A DNA stretch of 64,000 nt from Streptomyces formicae (GCF_022647665.1 NZ_CP071872.1:5394001-5458000); one strand, 5' to 3'; shown: positions 40,295 to 49,403, numbered from the stretch's first letter. The notes: generated from the letters alone by a model not told the origin. Numbers and translations: made by a program.

Positions 40295-41620
40295 TCAGCT
40301 CGCGTCCAGGAATCGGTCCAGCACTCGCACGCCGAACTTCAGACCGTCCACCGGCACCCGCTCGTCCACGCCGTGGAACATTCCCGCGAAGTCCAGCTCG
40401 GGCGGCAGCCGCAGCGGCGCGAAGCCGAAGCAGCGGATGCCGAGGTCGTCGAAGGACTTGGCGTCGGTGCCGCCGGAGAGCATGTACGGGACGGCCCGCG
40501 CGATCGGGTCCTCGGCCTTGAGCGCCGACTGCATCGCGTCCACGAGGTCACCGTCGAAGCTCGTCTCCAGCGCCTTGTCGGCGTGCACGTCCTCGCGCTT
40601 CACCCGCGGCCCGAGCAGCCGGTCGAGATCGGCCAGGAACTCCTCCTCGTATCCCGGCAGGAAGCGTCCGTCGACATGGGCGGTGGCCTGCCCCGGGATC
40701 ACGTTCACCTTGTAGCCGGCGCCGAGCATGGTCGGGGCGGCGGAGTTGCGCAGCGTGGCGCCGATCATCTTGGCGATGCCGCCGAGCTTGGCGAGCGTCG
40801 CCTCCATGTCCTCGGGGTCGAGCGGGGTGCCCAGCGCGTCCGACAGCTCGTCCAGGAAGGACCGCACGGTCTTGGTGACCCGCACCGGCCAGGTGTGGCG
40901 GCCGAGCCGGCCGACGGCCTCGCAGAGCTCGGTGATCGCGTTGTCGTTGTTGGTCATCGAGCCGTGACCGGCGGTGCCCTCGACGGTGAGGCGCATCCAG
41001 TGCATGCCCTTCTGGGCCGTCTCGATCAGATACAGCCGCAGGTTCTCGTTCACGGTGAAGGAGAAGCCGCCGACCTCGCCGATCGCCTCGGTGACGCCGT
41101 CGAAGAGGTCCGGGTGCTTGTCGACGAGATACCTGGCGCCGTACGTGCCGCCCGCCTCCTCGTCCGCGAGGAACGCCAGCACGACGTCCCGGGGAGGCTT
41201 GCGGCCGCTGCGCAGCCGGTCCCGTACGACCGCGAGCGTCATCGCGTCCATGTCCTTCATGTCCACCGCGCCCCGGCCCCAGACGCAGCCGTCGGCGATC
41301 TCGCCGGAGAAGGGGTGGTGGGTCCAGTCGTCCGCGTTGGCCGGCACGACGTCGGTGTGGCCGTGGATGAGCAGCGCGGGGCGGGAGGGGTCCTCGCCCT
41401 CGATCCGCGCCACCGTGGAGGCGCGGCCCTTGTGCGACTCGATGATCCTCGGTTCCAGGCCGACCTCGGCGAGCTTCTCCGCCACGTACTCGGCGGCGGC
41501 CCGCTCCCCCGGGCCCGAGTGGTCGCCGTAGTTGCTGGTGTCGATCCGGATCAGCTCACGACAGAGGTCGACGACCTCGTCCTCACCGGAGATCGTCCGG
41601 CCCGTGTTCGACTCGCTCAC
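40295..41620 (-). CDS. M20-family metallopeptidase / amidohydrolase
   Basis: A 441-residue zinc hydrolase of the M20/M25/M40 family (DapE/ArgE/carboxypeptidase group). Metal ligands are visible: His in LLIHGHTDVVPANADDW, Asp in WGRGAVDMKDMDAM, the Glu pair in FLADEEAGGTYGARY and a late His in FAGMFHGVDERVPVDG. The dimerisation (lid) domain is between about 200 and 320. Substrates in this family are peptides or N-acyl amino acids; this one cannot be assigned. The GTG at 41620 has a GGAGGAAA ribosome site. Confidence 0.9.
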   Translation of the reverse strand: MSESNTGRTISGEDEVVDLCRELIRIDTSNYGDHSGPGERAAAEYVAEKLAEVGLEPRIIESHKGRASTVARIEGEDPSRPALLIHGHTDVVPANADDWTHHPFSGEIADGCVWGRGAVDMKDMDAMTLAVVRDRLRSGRKPPRDVVLAFLADEEAGGTYGARYLVDKHPDLFDGVTEAIGEVGGFSFTVNENLRLYLIETAQKGMHWMRLTVEGTAGHGSMTNNDNAITELCEAVGRLGRHTWPVRVTKTVRSFLDELSDALGTPLDPEDMEATLAKLGGIAKMIGATLRNSAAPTMLGAGYKVNVIPGQATAHVDGRFLPGYEEEFLADLDRLLGPRVKREDVHADKALETSFDGDLVDAMQSALKAEDPIARAVPYMLSGGTDAKSFDDLGIRCFGFAPLRLPPELDFAGMFHGVDERVPVDGLKFGVRVLDRFLDAS

Positions 41621-41819
41621 GCTGTTTCCTCCACGTCGCTCTGGTGGTCCCTCCTCATCCTCCCGCGCACCCCGCCCGGGCCCAAGGGCGCCGGTGAGCC
41701 GACACACGGCCGTCATACGGGGCGCCCCCGCACGACAGCAGGGGCGTGATCGGGCACCCCCGAATGTTTGCTATGGTTTTCCACGTCGGAACGGCCCAGG
41801 GCCGGAAGACAGACACCTG

Positions 41820-41907
41820 GTCCGGGTGGCGGAATGGCAGACGCGCTAGCTTGAGGTGCTAGTGCCCTTTATCGGGCGTGGGGGTTCAAGTCCCCCCTCG
41901 GACACCA
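41820..41907 (+). tRNA. tRNA-Leu (anticodon GAG)
   Basis: An 88-nt class II tRNA. The acceptor stem GTCCGGG pairs with CTCGGAC (one G-T), discriminator A at 41904 and encoded CCA at 41905-41907. The anticodon arm CTAGC-TTGAGGT-GCTAG places GAG in the loop. A long variable arm (TGCCCTTTATCGGGCG) and T arm GGGGGTTCAAGTCCCCC are complete. Confidence 0.97.
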
Positions 41908-41913
41908 CCAGAG

Positions 41914-41938
41914 AACCCCAGCTGAGCTGGGGTTTCTT
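41914..41938 (+). terminator. tRNA-Leu terminator
   Basis: AACCCCAGC (41914-41922) pairs with GCTGGGGTT (41926-41934) around TGA, followed by T-rich TCTTTGTTTG. A classical intrinsic terminator 7 nt after the tRNA. Confidence 0.88.
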
Positions 41939-42010
41939 TGTTTGTAAGGGATTTTCGGGACCTTCGGGACCTGCTTGCAAGACTTTCTGCGGCGGTGAGG
42001 TGCGGGAGCT

Positions 42011-42946
42011 GTGGGACGCAGACGACGGGCGGCGCCGCCCGTGGTGCCGCTGCCGCAGCGTGACGGGATCGACCCCGTGCGCGTACGGCTGCCGGCCGAT
42101 CCGGACGGGGCCTGGGCGACCGTAGGGGACCACCTCGTGGCGCGGTACGGCGGCGCGCTCGGGGCGGAGCGGGTGGAGGCCATGCTGCGGCAGGGCCGGT
42201 TCGTCGCGGTCGAGGGCCCCGTGGCCGGGGACGAGCCGTACGGCGCGGGGCGGTACCTGTGGTTCCACCGGGATTTCGCCGCCGAGCAGCGCGTGCCGTT
42301 CGAGATCGGGATCGTCCACCGGGACGAGCGCCTGGTGGTCGCCGACAAGCCGCACTTCCTCGCCACGACGCCGCGCGGCCGGCACATCACCGAGACCGCG
42401 CTGGCGCGGCTCCGCCGCGAACTGGGGCTGCCTGAGCTCCAGCCCGCGCACCGCCTGGACCGGCTGACGGCGGGGCTCGCGCTGTTCGTCGTACGGCCGC
42501 GGGACCGTGGCGCGTACCAGACGCTGTTCCGGGACCGGCGGGTGCGCAAGGAGTACGAGGCGGTGGCGCCGTACGATCCGGAGACCGCGCTTCCGGTGAC
42601 CGTGCGGAGCCGCATCGAGAAGGAGCGCGGTGTCCACGCGGCCCGCGAGGTGGCGGGCGAGCCGAACAGCGAGAGCCGGATCGAGCTGCTGGAGCATCGC
42701 GCGGGCCTCGGCCGGTACCGGCTGCTGCCGGCGACCGGCCGGACCCATCAGCTGCGGGTGCACATGAACGGCCTCGGACTGCCCATCCTGAACGATCCGG
42801 TGTACCCGGTGGTGCGGGAGGACGGCCCCGAGGACTTCGCGCGGCCGTTGCAGTTGCTCGCGCGGGCCCTGGAGTTCACGGATCCGCTCACCGGGCGGGA
42901 GTGCCGCTTCGAGAGCCGGCTGGGCCTCTCCGCCTGGCCACCATGA
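42011..42946 (+). CDS. RluA-family pseudouridine synthase
   Basis: A 311-residue RNA pseudouridine synthase. The catalytic Asp is in PAHRLDRLTAGLALF (HRLDR motif, about residue 150), and KEYEAVAPYD and LLPATGRTHQLRVHMNGLGLPILNDPVYP are diagnostic of the RluA group. The N-terminal region does not show an S4 domain. It isomerises a uridine in rRNA or tRNA; target not determinable. The GTG at 42011 follows GGGAG. It begins about 70 bp beyond the tRNA-Leu terminator and ends tail-to-tail with the mycothiol dehydrogenase. Confidence 0.9.
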   Translation: MGRRRRAAPPVVPLPQRDGIDPVRVRLPADPDGAWATVGDHLVARYGGALGAERVEAMLRQGRFVAVEGPVAGDEPYGAGRYLWFHRDFAAEQRVPFEIGIVHRDERLVVADKPHFLATTPRGRHITETALARLRRELGLPELQPAHRLDRLTAGLALFVVRPRDRGAYQTLFRDRRVRKEYEAVAPYDPETALPVTVRSRIEKERGVHAAREVAGEPNSESRIELLEHRAGLGRYRLLPATGRTHQLRVHMNGLGLPILNDPVYPVVREDGPEDFARPLQLLARALEFTDPLTGRECRFESRLGLSAWPP

Positions 42947-42960
42947 TTACCGCGGCATGA

Positions 42961-44049
42961 TCACAGCAGGACGACGGAGCGCAGGACGTCGCCCTCGTGC
43001 ATGCGGGCGAAGGCCTTCTCGATGTCGCCGAGGCCGATCGTCTCGGTGACGAAGGCTCCGAGGTCGATACGGCCCTGCTGGTGGAGGTCGATGAGCATGG
43101 GGAAGTCGCGGGACGGCAGACAGTCGCCGTACCAGGAGGACTTGAGCGCGCCGCCGCGGCCGAAGACGTCGAGGAGCGGGATGTCGAGCGTCATCTCGGG
43201 TGTCGGCACACCGACGAGGACGACGGTGCCCGCCAGATCGCGGGCGTAGAACGCCTGCTTGTACGTCTCGGGGCGGCCTACGGCCTCGATGACGACGTCC
43301 GCGCCGAAGCCGCCGGTGAGCTCGCGGACGGCCTCGACGGGGTCGGTGGTGCGGGAGTTCACGGTGTGGGTGGCACCCATGGATCTGGCCGTCTCCAGCT
43401 TGCGGTCGTCGATGTCGACGGCGATGATCCGGGCGGCTCCGGCGAGGCGGGAGCCGACGATCGCGGCGTCGCCGACGCCGCCGCAGCCGATGACGGCGAC
43501 GGTGTCGCCGCGGCCGACGTTGCCGGTGTTGACGGCGGCCCCGATGCCGGCCATCACCCCGCAGCCCAGCAGTCCCGCCACGGCCGGGGAGACGGCCGGG
43601 TCGACCTTGGTGCACTGGCCCGCGGCGACGAGGGTCTTCTCGGCGAAGGCGCCGATGCCGAGGGCCGGGGAGAGCTCGGTGCCCGTCCCCGCCAGGGTCA
43701 TCTTCCGGCGGGCGTTGTGCGTGTCGAAGCAGTACCAGGGCCTGCCGCGCAGACAGGCCCGGCAGCGGCCGCACACGGCCCTCCAGTTGAGGATCACGAA
43801 GTCGCCGGGGGCGACATCGGTGACGCCGTCCCCGACGGACTCCACCACGCCGGCGGCCTCGTGGCCGAGCAGGAAGGGGAAGTCGTCGCTGATGCCGCCC
43901 TGTTTGTAGTGGAGGTCGGTGTGGCAGACCCCGCACGCCTGGATCCCGACCACGGCTTCGCCGGGTCCCGGATCGGGGACGGTGATCTCCACCACCTGGA
44001 CGGGCTCGTTCCTGCCGGGGGCGACGACCCCCTGGACCTGCTGCGCCAT
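42961..44049 (-). CDS. S-(hydroxymethyl)mycothiol dehydrogenase (mycothiol-dependent formaldehyde dehydrogenase)
   Basis: A 362-residue zinc class III-type alcohol dehydrogenase using mycothiol. The catalytic zinc ligands are Cys in ACGVCHTDLHYKQGG and His in LGHEAAG. Structural zinc Cys occur in AVCGRCRACLRGRPWYCFD. The NAD fold is GCGGVGDAAIVG. The YCFDTHNARRKMTL segment and GRGGALKSSWYGDCLPSRDFPMLIDL are typical of the mycothiol-dependent enzyme, which detoxifies formaldehyde and, as MscR, S-nitrosomycothiol. Uses the thiol whose synthesis mshC supports. Start at ATG 44049 with AGGAGGAC site. Confidence 0.93.
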   Translation of the reverse strand: MAQQVQGVVAPGRNEPVQVVEITVPDPGPGEAVVGIQACGVCHTDLHYKQGGISDDFPFLLGHEAAGVVESVGDGVTDVAPGDFVILNWRAVCGRCRACLRGRPWYCFDTHNARRKMTLAGTGTELSPALGIGAFAEKTLVAAGQCTKVDPAVSPAVAGLLGCGVMAGIGAAVNTGNVGRGDTVAVIGCGGVGDAAIVGSRLAGAARIIAVDIDDRKLETARSMGATHTVNSRTTDPVEAVRELTGGFGADVVIEAVGRPETYKQAFYARDLAGTVVLVGVPTPEMTLDIPLLDVFGRGGALKSSWYGDCLPSRDFPMLIDLHQQGRIDLGAFVTETIGLGDIEKAFARMHEGDVLRSVVLL

Positions 44050-44120
44050 CGCAGTCCTCCTCGGGAGAGGTGTGTACGACACCTGTACCGCACCACCATG
44101 CCCCCGGCGGGCGCCATGGG

Positions 44121-44158
44121 CGAGGCCCCCCGCCGGATCGCTCCGGAGAGGGGCCTCG
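44121..44158. terminator. Terminator after the amino acid permease gene
   Basis: CGAGGCCCC (44121-44129) pairs with GGGGCCTCG (44150-44158), with an inner stem CCGGA/TCCGG. It lies 22 bp past the leftward permease stop and before the mycothiol dehydrogenase promoter. Confidence 0.75.
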
Positions 44159-44179
44159 TCGGTCGTACCGGGGCAGGCG

Positions 44180-45652
44180 TCAGGCGACGTCCGCGCCCTT
44201 GTGCCGGGCGGCGATGCTGCCGACACGCTTGCGGACCACGTACCAGCCGCCGACCAGCGCGAGCGCGATCAGGGGCAGGCAGTTCACGGTGGTGCGGCCG
44301 ATGCCACCGTCCATCCACATGAGGACGAGGACGGACGCCAGGAAGACCAGCGTGACGATCTGCGTGTACGGGGCCCAGGGCAGCCGGTATCCCGGGCGGG
44401 TGACCCGGCCGTCCTTGGAGCGGTGCCAGAACAGCAGGGAGCAGACCATGATCATGCCCCAGGTGCCGATGATGCCGATGGAGGCGAAGTTCAGCACCAG
44501 CTCGAAGGCGTCACCGGGCATGACGTAGTTCAGGAAGACACCGACGACGCCGAAGCCCGCGGTGAGCAGGATGCCGCCGTAGGGCACGCCGCCCTTGTTC
44601 ATCACGCCGGTGAACTTCGGCGCGGAACCGGAGACCGACATGGAGCGCAGGATGCGGCCGGTGGAGTACAGACCCGAGTTCAGGCTGGAGAGGGCCGCGG
44701 TGAGCACGACCAGGTTCATCACGCCGGCCGCGCCCGGGATGCCGAGCTTGTCGAAGAGCGTGACGAAGGGGCTCTGGTCGGCGGAGTAGGCGGTGTACGG
44801 GAGCAGCAGGGCGAGCAGCACGACCGAGCCGACGTAGAAGAGGCCGACGCGCCACATGATCGAGTTGATCGCCTTCGGCATGATCTTCTGGGGGTTCTCG
44901 GTCTCACCGGCGGCGACGCCGCACAGCTCGACGGAGGCGTAGGCGAAGACGACGCCCTGGATCAGCAGCATCATCGGCATGACGCCGAGCGGGAAGATGC
45001 CGCCGTTGTCGGTGATGGTGGACAGGCCCGGGGTGTGGCCGCCGACCTCGTGCTGGGTGACGACGAGGAAGATGCCGACGAGCATGAAGGCGACGAGCGC
45101 GCCGACCTTGATGATCGCGAACCAGAACTCCATCTCGCCGAAGTACTTCACCGAGATGAGGTTGGCGGCGAGGACCACGGCGAGCGCGATGAGGGCGAGG
45201 ATCCACTGCGGGACGTCGCTGAACATGGCCCAGAAGTGGGCGTACGTGGCGGCCGCGGTGATGTCGGCGATGGCGGTCGTCGACCAGTTGAGGAAGTACA
45301 GCCAGCCGGCCGTGTAGGCGCCCTTCTCACCCATGAACTCACGGGCGTACGAGACGAAGGCACCGGAGGAGGGCCGGTAGAGCACCAGCTCGCCGAGCGC
45401 GCGCACGACGAAGAAGGCGAAGACGCCGCAGACCGCGTAGGCGATGAAGAGGGACGGGCCGGCGTTGGCCATGCGGCCACCCGCTCCGAGGAAGAGGCCC
45501 GTACCGATGGCGCCGCCGATGGCGATCATGTTGATGTGCCGCGACTTGAGGTCCTTGCGGTACCCGGCGTCACCGGCGTCCACGTGGGGGGTGCCCGTTG
45601 CCGGAGGCCCGGCGACGGTCGTATCGGCCGCAGTCATGGTGCGGTCACTCAT
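44180..45652 (-). CDS. Amino acid permease, APC superfamily (AnsP/AAT type)
   Basis: A 490-residue, roughly 12-helix secondary transporter. The diagnostic first-helix sequence is HINMIAIGGAIGTGLFLGAGGRMANAGPSLFIAY, followed by ALGELVLYRPSSGAFVSYAREFMGEKGAYTAGWLYF and FAYASVELCGVAAGETENPQKIMPKAI. These are typical of the amino acid transporter family with asparagine, GABA and aromatic permeases; the closest resemblance is to L-asparagine permease AnsP, but specificity is inferred. The ATG at 45652. Single-gene transcript with terminator at 44121-44158. Confidence 0.9.
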   Translation of the reverse strand: MSDRTMTAADTTVAGPPATGTPHVDAGDAGYRKDLKSRHINMIAIGGAIGTGLFLGAGGRMANAGPSLFIAYAVCGVFAFFVVRALGELVLYRPSSGAFVSYAREFMGEKGAYTAGWLYFLNWSTTAIADITAAATYAHFWAMFSDVPQWILALIALAVVLAANLISVKYFGEMEFWFAIIKVGALVAFMLVGIFLVVTQHEVGGHTPGLSTITDNGGIFPLGVMPMMLLIQGVVFAYASVELCGVAAGETENPQKIMPKAINSIMWRVGLFYVGSVVLLALLLPYTAYSADQSPFVTLFDKLGIPGAAGVMNLVVLTAALSSLNSGLYSTGRILRSMSVSGSAPKFTGVMNKGGVPYGGILLTAGFGVVGVFLNYVMPGDAFELVLNFASIGIIGTWGMIMVCSLLFWHRSKDGRVTRPGYRLPWAPYTQIVTLVFLASVLVLMWMDGGIGRTTVNCLPLIALALVGGWYVVRKRVGSIAARHKGADVA

Positions 45653-45892
45653 CTAGGTGTTCGCCTTCGTGAGGGGGTGTGCGGTACCCGGTCGGATGCC
45701 GGCGGGGCGTCCCTCGGTGTGAGGGGTGGTCACCGCGGTCGACCATGGGGCACAAGGGCCCGAGACATCATGGTCAGGGCAACCCTGCGATTTTGGCAGT
45801 GGCCAAGCTCACGTCGACACATATCTGAGGTATTTCAGAGGTTTCGACAGGGTGAAGCAAGGGTGCCATACGACCGTGCGAAGCACGCAATC

Positions 45893-46594
45893 TCAGGGAG
45901 CGAGGACGTCCAGCTCCTGGAGGGCACCGATGGCGATCTCCCGGGTGAGACGCTCGGCACTTTCGGCGTCGCCTTCGCGAACGGCTTCGGCCACCTTGAC
46001 ATGGAGGGTGACGGCCGCCGGGTCCGGGTCCTCGAACATCACATGGTGGTGCGTGCGGCCGGCCAGGACCTCGGCGACGACATCGCCGAGCCGGGCGAAC
46101 ATCTCGTTGCCCGAGGCGTTGAGCACGATCCGGTGGAAGGCGATGTCGTGCTCCAGATACCCCTCCAGCTGGTGGCCGCGTGAGGTGGCGACCATGCCGA
46201 GGGCGCACTCGGTGAGGGTGGCGCACTGCTCGGGGGTGGCGTTGCGGGCGGCGAGCCCGGCGGCGACCGGTTCGACCGCGGAGCGGAGCACGGTGAGGGA
46301 GCGCAGTTGGCGGGGGCGGTCGGCGCCGGCGAGGCGCCAGCGGATGACGCGCGGATCGTAGACGTTCCACTGCTCGGTGGGGCGTACGGTCACGCCGACG
46401 CGGCGCCGGGACTCGACGAGGTGCATCGACTCCAGGACGCGGACCACTTCGCGGACGACGGTGCGGGAGACGTCGAAGCGCTGGGCCAGCTCATCGGTGC
46501 GCAGAACACTGCCCGGCGGGTACTCACCCGCGGTGATCGCCAGGCCGAGGCTGTCGAGTACGCGTGTGTGCAGCCCGTGGCCCTCTGTGCTCAT
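45893..46594 (-). CDS. gntR: GntR-family regulator of gluconate use
   Basis: A 233-residue FadR-type GntR regulator. The winged helix (about 10-75) contains PPGSVLRTDELAQRFDVSRTVVREVVRVLESMHLVESRRRVGVTV. The effector FCD domain (about 90-225) has the metal-ligand pattern Asp/His in YLEHDIAFHRIVLNASGN and a later His. It is divergent from gntK-gntP, so it most likely represses those genes until gluconate is present. Operator-like sequences lie in the 161-bp gap (46631-46669). The same arrangement occurs, from memory, at SCO1678-SCO1680. Confidence 0.88.
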   Translation of the reverse strand: MSTEGHGLHTRVLDSLGLAITAGEYPPGSVLRTDELAQRFDVSRTVVREVVRVLESMHLVESRRRVGVTVRPTEQWNVYDPRVIRWRLAGADRPRQLRSLTVLRSAVEPVAAGLAARNATPEQCATLTECALGMVATSRGHQLEGYLEHDIAFHRIVLNASGNEMFARLGDVVAEVLAGRTHHHVMFEDPDPAAVTLHVKVAEAVREGDAESAERLTREIAIGALQELDVLAP

Positions 46595-46630
46595 GGGGCA
46601 AGCGTACGGGCCGGACTTCGGGAAGAAAAA

Positions 46631-46669
46631 GTATGACGTTTATGTCTCAGCCTCTTGAATACGTCGTAC
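46631..46669. promoter_or_regulatory. Putative GntR operator region in gntR-gntK gap
   Basis: GTATGACGT (46631-46639) and ACGTCGTAC (46661-46669) are inverted half-sites matching at 8 of 9 positions, and ATACGTCGTAC is itself nearly palindromic. The region lies 37-75 bp before the gntR start and about 90 bp before gntK. Confidence 0.5.
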
Positions 46670-46755
46670 CTAATGCGTTTCAGTAGCGCGACGGCACGAC
46701 GGCGAACGGAAGTCGCCACCGTCGTACCGATGTCGACGAAGACAGCGAGGCACCA

Positions 46756-47298
46756 ATGAGCACCCCCCACGTGGTTGTCGTGATGGGCGTGGCAGGGACC
46801 GGCAAGACCACGATCGGTCCCCTGCTCGCGGACGCGCTGGGCGTCCCGTACGCCGAGGGCGACGACTTCCATCCCGCGGCCAACGTGGCCAAGATGTCCT
46901 CCGGTGTGCCGCTGGACGATGCGGACCGCGAGCCCTGGCTCGACGCCATCGGGCGGTGGGCGCACGGCAGGGCGGGGCTCGGCGGGGTGGTCTCCAGCTC
47001 CGCGCTGAAGCGCACGTACCGGGACCGGCTGCGGGCGGCCGCCCCGGACGCCGTCTTCCTCCACCTCACCGGAGACCGCGCGCTCATCGAGCGGCGGATG
47101 GCCGAGCGCAAGGGGCACTTCATGCCCACCGCGCTGCTCGACTCGCAGTTCGCCACCCTGCAGCCGCTGCAGGAGGACGAGGCCGGCGTCTGTGTCGACG
47201 TCTCCGGCTCCCCCGAAGAGATCACCGAGCGGGCAGTGGCCGCGCTGCGCCGGCTCGACCAGTCCCCCACCATCAACGCTTCCAAGGAATCACCGTGA
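46756..47298 (+). CDS. gntK: Gluconokinase
   Basis: A 180-residue P-loop gluconate kinase making 6-phosphogluconate for the pentose phosphate pathway. Walker A is GVAGTGKTT (residues 11-19). EGDDFHPAANVAKMSSGVPLDDADREPWLDAI is the gluconate-binding signature, SSSALKRTYRDRLR and ERKGHFMPTALLDSQFATLQPL follow. Length matches E. coli GntK. Its stop overlaps the gntP start (GTGA, 47295-47298), so kinase and permease are coupled. Confidence 0.95.
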   Translation: MSTPHVVVVMGVAGTGKTTIGPLLADALGVPYAEGDDFHPAANVAKMSSGVPLDDADREPWLDAIGRWAHGRAGLGGVVSSSALKRTYRDRLRAAAPDAVFLHLTGDRALIERRMAERKGHFMPTALLDSQFATLQPLQEDEAGVCVDVSGSPEEITERAVAALRRLDQSPTINASKESP

Positions 47299-48722
47299 CC
47301 AGTCTCAGCGTCGAGACGCTGGCAGCGGACGCCGCCGAACCGATCACTTCAGCGAGCCACGCGCAGCTGGGCATCGCCGTCCTGGCGGGCATCGCCCTCA
47401 TCGTGCTGCTCATCACCAAATTCAAGCTGCACGCCTTCCTGGCGCTGACCATCGGCTCGCTGGCGCTGGGCGCCCTCGCCGGGGCACCGCTGGACAAGAC
47501 CATCGAGTCCTTCAGCAAGGGCCTCGGCTCCACCGTCGCGAGCGTCGGTGTGCTGATCGCGCTCGGCGCGATACTCGGCAAGCTGCTCGCCGACTCCGGC
47601 GGCGCTGACCAGATCGTCGACACGATCCTCGCCAAGGCGAGCGGACGGTCGATGCCCTGGGCGATGGTGCTGATCGCGTCGATCATCGGGCTGCCGCTCT
47701 TCTTCGAGGTCGGCATCGTCCTGCTGATCCCCGTCGTGCTGATGGTCGCCAAGCGCGGCAACTACTCCCTGATGCGCATCGGCATCCCGGCGCTGGCCGG
47801 TCTGTCCGTGATGCACGGCCTCATTCCGCCGCACCCCGGCCCGCTCGTCGCGATCGACGCCATCGGCGCGAACCTGGGCGTCACGCTGGCGCTCGGCCTC
47901 GTCGTCGCCATCCCCACGGTGATCATCGCCGGTCCGCTCTTCTCCCGGTACGCCGCCCGCTGGGTCGACATCCCGGCGCCCGACGGCATGCTGCTCTCAG
48001 CTGGGGGCTCCCCCCAGACCCCCACTGAGCGCACCTCGGACGACCTGGAGAAGCGGCCGAGCTTCGCCGCCACCGTCTCCACGGTGCTGCTGCCCGTCGT
48101 CCTGATGATGGCGAAGGCGCTCGTCGACATCGTCATCGACAATCCGGAGAACCACGTCCAGCGGGTCTTCGACGTCATCGGCTCGCCGCTGATCGCCCTG
48201 CTCACGGCCGTGATCGTCGGCATGTTCACGCTGGGCCGCGCCGCCGGCTTCACCAAGGACCGGATCGCCTCGACCGTCGAGAAGTCCCTCGCCCCGATCG
48301 CGGGCGTGCTGCTGATCGTCGGCGCGGGCGGCGGCTTCAAGACGACGCTGATCGACATCGGTGTCGGCCAGATGATCCTGGACTTCTCCAAGAACTGGGC
48401 GATCCCTGCGCTGCTGCTGGCCTGGCTGATCGCGGTGGCGATCCGGCTGGCGACCGGCTCGGCCACCGTCGCGACGATCTCCGCGGCCGGTCTGGTCGCC
48501 CCGCTCGCCGCCGACATGGGCACGGCCGAGTCCGCCCTGCTGGTGCTGGCGATCGGTGCCGGTTCGCTCTTCTTCAGCCACGTCAACGACGCGGGGTTCT
48601 GGCTGGTGAAGGAGTACTTCGGGATGAACGTCGGCCAGACGATCAAGACCTGGTCGGTGATGGAGACCATCATCTCCGTGGTCGGCATCGTCTTCGTGCT
48701 GCTGCTGTCCCTCGTGCTGTAG
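47295..48722 (+). CDS. gntP: Gluconate permease, GntP family
   Basis: A 475-residue membrane symporter of the gluconate:H+ (GntP) family. It shows LITKFKLHAFLALTIGSLALG, GLPLFFEVGIVLLIPVV, GLIPPHPGPLVAIDAIGANLGVTLALG and SATVATISAAGLVAPL, all characteristic, with about 12-14 membrane segments. The GTG at 47295 overlaps gntK. An imperfect palindrome (47996-48029) sits in frame in a cytoplasmic or external loop and encodes SAGGSPQTPTE, an insertion that looks like a dispersed intergenic repeat captured by the gene. Confidence 0.93.
   Translation: MTSLSVETLAADAAEPITSASHAQLGIAVLAGIALIVLLITKFKLHAFLALTIGSLALGALAGAPLDKTIESFSKGLGSTVASVGVLIALGAILGKLLADSGGADQIVDTILAKASGRSMPWAMVLIASIIGLPLFFEVGIVLLIPVVLMVAKRGNYSLMRIGIPALAGLSVMHGLIPPHPGPLVAIDAIGANLGVTLALGLVVAIPTVIIAGPLFSRYAARWVDIPAPDGMLLSAGGSPQTPTERTSDDLEKRPSFAATVSTVLLPVVLMMAKALVDIVIDNPENHVQRVFDVIGSPLIALLTAVIVGMFTLGRAAGFTKDRIASTVEKSLAPIAGVLLIVGAGGGFKTTLIDIGVGQMILDFSKNWAIPALLLAWLIAVAIRLATGSATVATISAAGLVAPLAADMGTAESALLVLAIGAGSLFFSHVNDAGFWLVKEYFGMNVGQTIKTWSVMETIISVVGIVFVLLLSLVL
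47996..48029 (+). repeat. Palindromic repeat inserted in gntP reading frame
   Basis: CTCAGCTGGGGG (47996-48007) is an inverted partner of CCCCCACTGAG (48019-48029) with one missing base, with a second GGGGG/CCCCC pairing inside. It resembles the common Streptomyces intergenic GCTGGGGGCTCC...CCCCC element, recognised from memory. Confidence 0.65.
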
Positions 48723-48737
48723 CCGCAGCTGCGGCGG

Positions 48738-49403
48738 TCAGTCCTTGTCGGGATCCCAGAGCGGGTGTTCCCGCCGGGCCCATGGGCGCTCGACCGACCC
48801 GGTGCGCATGCCACGGCGTGCCTCCGGGTCGGCGAGCGCCATTCCCATGTGGCCGATGAGCACGAAGCCGATGGTGAGCGCCAGCCAGTCGTGCACGAAC
48901 GTCGCGCTGGTGCGCCACACCAGCGGGGCGAGATCCGTGAACCACATCAGCAGGCCGGTGCCGAGCATCACCAGCACGGCGCCCGCGATCCAGGCCGCGT
49001 AGATCTTCTGCCCGGCGTTGAACTTGCCGGCCGGGCGCCCCCCGGGACTGTGATCCCGGCGGCGGGCGGCGCGCAGCCACCGCCTGTCGTGCGGCCCGAA
49101 GCGGTTCAGCCGGCCCAGGTCCCTGCGGAACGGACGCGAGGCGAGCCCCAGCAGGAACGGTGCGGGAAGCAGCAGCCCGGACCACTCGTGCAGGGTGACC
49201 ACGAGATGGCGGCGGCCGACGAGTTCGGCGAGGCCGGGTACGTACAGACAGGCCGCGGTCACGACGCAGAGCAGCATCAGGGCGGCCGTGGTGCGGTGCA
49301 CCCAGCGCTCGGCGCGGCTGAACCGCCGTACCCGCAGGGAGGGTTCAGACGGTGGGGGTGTCGTCGCGGCCGTTCGACCTGCCGACCCAGGCGTCGACGT
49401 CAT
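48738..49403 (-). CDS. Cytochrome b/b561-type membrane subunit
   Basis: A 221-residue membrane protein with about four helices and candidate haem ligand histidines: AERWVHRTTAALMLL, LVVTLHEWSGLLL, FVHDWLALTIGFVLIGHMGMA. It resembles the gamma-type cytochrome b subunit of formate dehydrogenase and related oxidoreductases. The start codon (49403, with GGGAGGAG before it) lies inside the molybdoenzyme gene, overlapping its end by 59 bp, so the two are translated together. It probably supplies or receives electrons for that molybdoenzyme through quinone. Confidence 0.85.
   Translation of the reverse strand: MTSTPGSAGRTAATTPPPSEPSLRVRRFSRAERWVHRTTAALMLLCVVTAACLYVPGLAELVGRRHLVVTLHEWSGLLLPAPFLLGLASRPFRRDLGRLNRFGPHDRRWLRAARRRDHSPGGRPAGKFNAGQKIYAAWIAGAVLVMLGTGLLMWFTDLAPLVWRTSATFVHDWLALTIGFVLIGHMGMALADPEARRGMRTGSVERPWARREHPLWDPDKD

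Noticed and set aside
41820..42010. tRNA-Leu 3' end as an integration site for a mobile element
   Set aside because: No integrase, no duplicated tRNA 3' end and no foreign-looking cargo follow; the next gene is a housekeeping pseudouridine synthase.
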